13,228 nucleotides of DNA, taken from positions 1-13,228 of the forward strand of contig JAAOZO010000152.1 in the NCBI GenBank assembly GCA_011605715.1. Direction: 5' to 3'. Within the stretch, counting starts at the first letter, position 1. Each line of letters starts with the position of its first letter. This DNA is from Nitrososphaerota archaeon (GTDB lineage: Archaea; Thermoproteota; EX4484-205; JAAOZO01). Under the pieces are notes generated by a model. That model worked only from the letters and a program-made list of their open reading frames with translations, searched no databases and was not told the origin of the DNA. Positions 12,479 to 13,228 of the stretch are shown piece by piece. The position numbers and the translations under genes are program-made.

Positions 12479-13228
12479 ATGTGCAGAATGGTTGGTGTTA
12501 TATCAAATCAGAAAATATCGGCTTCAAAGTTTCTCCTAGATTCACATTGTTCTCTCCTAGAACAGGCAAAACTTGGTAAACAAGGTGATGGGTGGGGCAT
12601 TGGTTACTACACAGAAAAGGGACTTAGTGTTGTAAAAAGTGAAAAAGCTATCTATGATGAAACTGACCGTTTTACAAGTATCGCTAGAAGTATAAGCTCT
12701 AACTTGTTTGTTGCTCATGTTAGAAAGGCAAGTAATCCAAGGAAGCTTCCAAGGGAGGTCCTAATTTCAGAAAAGAACTCACAGCCATTCTTTTATAAGT
12801 CCTATTTGTTTGTTCATAATGGTTCTATAGAAATACCAGATCAAGTTCAAGAAAGTTTAGGTAGTTACAAAGACTTTATCCAAGGGCAAAACGATAGTGA
12901 AGTTTTATTTTGGCTAGTTATGAAGCTAATCAATGAAAAAGAAAGTATAGTTGATGCATTAAAGAATCTTGAAGCGGAGTTGTGGAAAATTTACGAAAAG
13001 TCTGATACTGATGCAAAGTTCCCATTTTCTGCACTAAATTTGATACTAAGCGATGGGAAAAACCTTTACGTGCTTAATAGGTTCTTATATGAGCCAAAAG
13101 TTAATTCCTCTTTCTGTTTTAAGGAAACACCCTATTTTGTTATGACGTACAATTTAGAAAAAGATTTATTGGTAGTCTCTTCTGAAAAGATTTACGAAGG
13201 AGAATGGAAAATTATAGGAGATAAAAAA
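12479..13228 (+). CDS. Class II glutamine amidotransferase domain protein (YafJ/EgtC-like), cut by window end
   Basis: N-terminal-nucleophile amidohydrolase that releases ammonia from glutamine or cleaves a gamma-glutamyl bond. The frame is open for 250 codons to the window edge with no stop, so it is nearly complete if it has the family's usual length. After removal of Met1, Cys2 is the nucleophile (MCRMVGV). Further family blocks are GDGWGIGYY (36-44), AHVRKAS (79-85), NSQPF (100-104), FVHNGSI (111-117) and NDSEVLF (138-144), the last being the DSE that ends the active-site region. No synthetase or isomerase domain follows in the visible part, unlike PurF, GlmS or AsnB, so it belongs to the stand-alone type of unknown substrate. 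ATG 12479 is fixed both by Cys2 and by a TATA box about 29 bp upstream. Confidence 0.87.
   Translation, partial: MCRMVGVISNQKISASKFLLDSHCSLLEQAKLGKQGDGWGIGYYTEKGLSVVKSEKAIYDETDRFTSIARSISSNLFVAHVRKASNPRKLPREVLISEKNSQPFFYKSYLFVHNGSIEIPDQVQESLGSYKDFIQGQNDSEVLFWLVMKLINEKESIVDALKNLEAELWKIYEKSDTDAKFPFSALNLILSDGKNLYVLNRFLYEPKVNSSFCFKETPYFVMTYNLEKDLLVVSSEKIYEGEWKIIGDKK

Overview
The window looks like an AT-rich archaeal chromosome, most likely from the Thermoproteota/TACK branch. The signs are a short archaeal ribosomal protein L13e (eL13), an archaemetzincin, a Hef/FANCM-type helicase, an Ard1-like N-terminal acetyltransferase, an Lrp-type regulator, and TATA-like boxes about 25-34 bp before many start codons, which implies mostly leaderless or short-leader mRNAs. 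A class III (oxygen-sensitive) ribonucleotide reductase and its radical-SAM activase point to anaerobic growth. I cannot name the species.

Layout. At 2-1048 is the 3' part of a GH57 glycoside hydrolase, followed after 6 bp by archaemetzincin (1055-1615). At 1616-2821 is an accessory island: two identical 99-bp direct repeats (1624-1722 and 2582-2680) enclose a RelB/RelE-type toxin-antitoxin pair on the minus strand (2393-1945). Each repeat can fold into a kink-turn hairpin with box C and box D sequences, and carries a stretch complementary to the 3' end of 16S rRNA. At 2822-5484 is an nrdD-nrdG operon whose stop and start overlap, behind a TATA box and a 19-bp palindrome. At 5524-6326 is L13e overlapping a DUF429 protein by 4 nt.

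At 6607-8712 is a Hef-like helicase without the usual ERCC4 nuclease domain, convergent with an IMP dehydrogenase on the minus strand (10175-8739). At 10445-11185 is a DUF72 (YecE) protein; at 11505-11927 an Lrp/AsnC regulator; at 11956-12417 a RimI/Ard1-like acetyltransferase; and at 12479 to the window end a class II glutamine amidotransferase that is cut by the edge.

How parts fit together. nrdDG supplies dNTPs without oxygen and IMP dehydrogenase feeds guanine nucleotide synthesis, but these are separate transcription units. L13e-DUF429 looks like a ribosomal operon with a nuclease-fold passenger. The most unusual part is the 1.06-kb repeat/toxin-antitoxin island immediately upstream of nrdD: the repeats look like duplicated small-RNA genes, or mobile-element ends, and recombination between them would delete the toxin-antitoxin pair.
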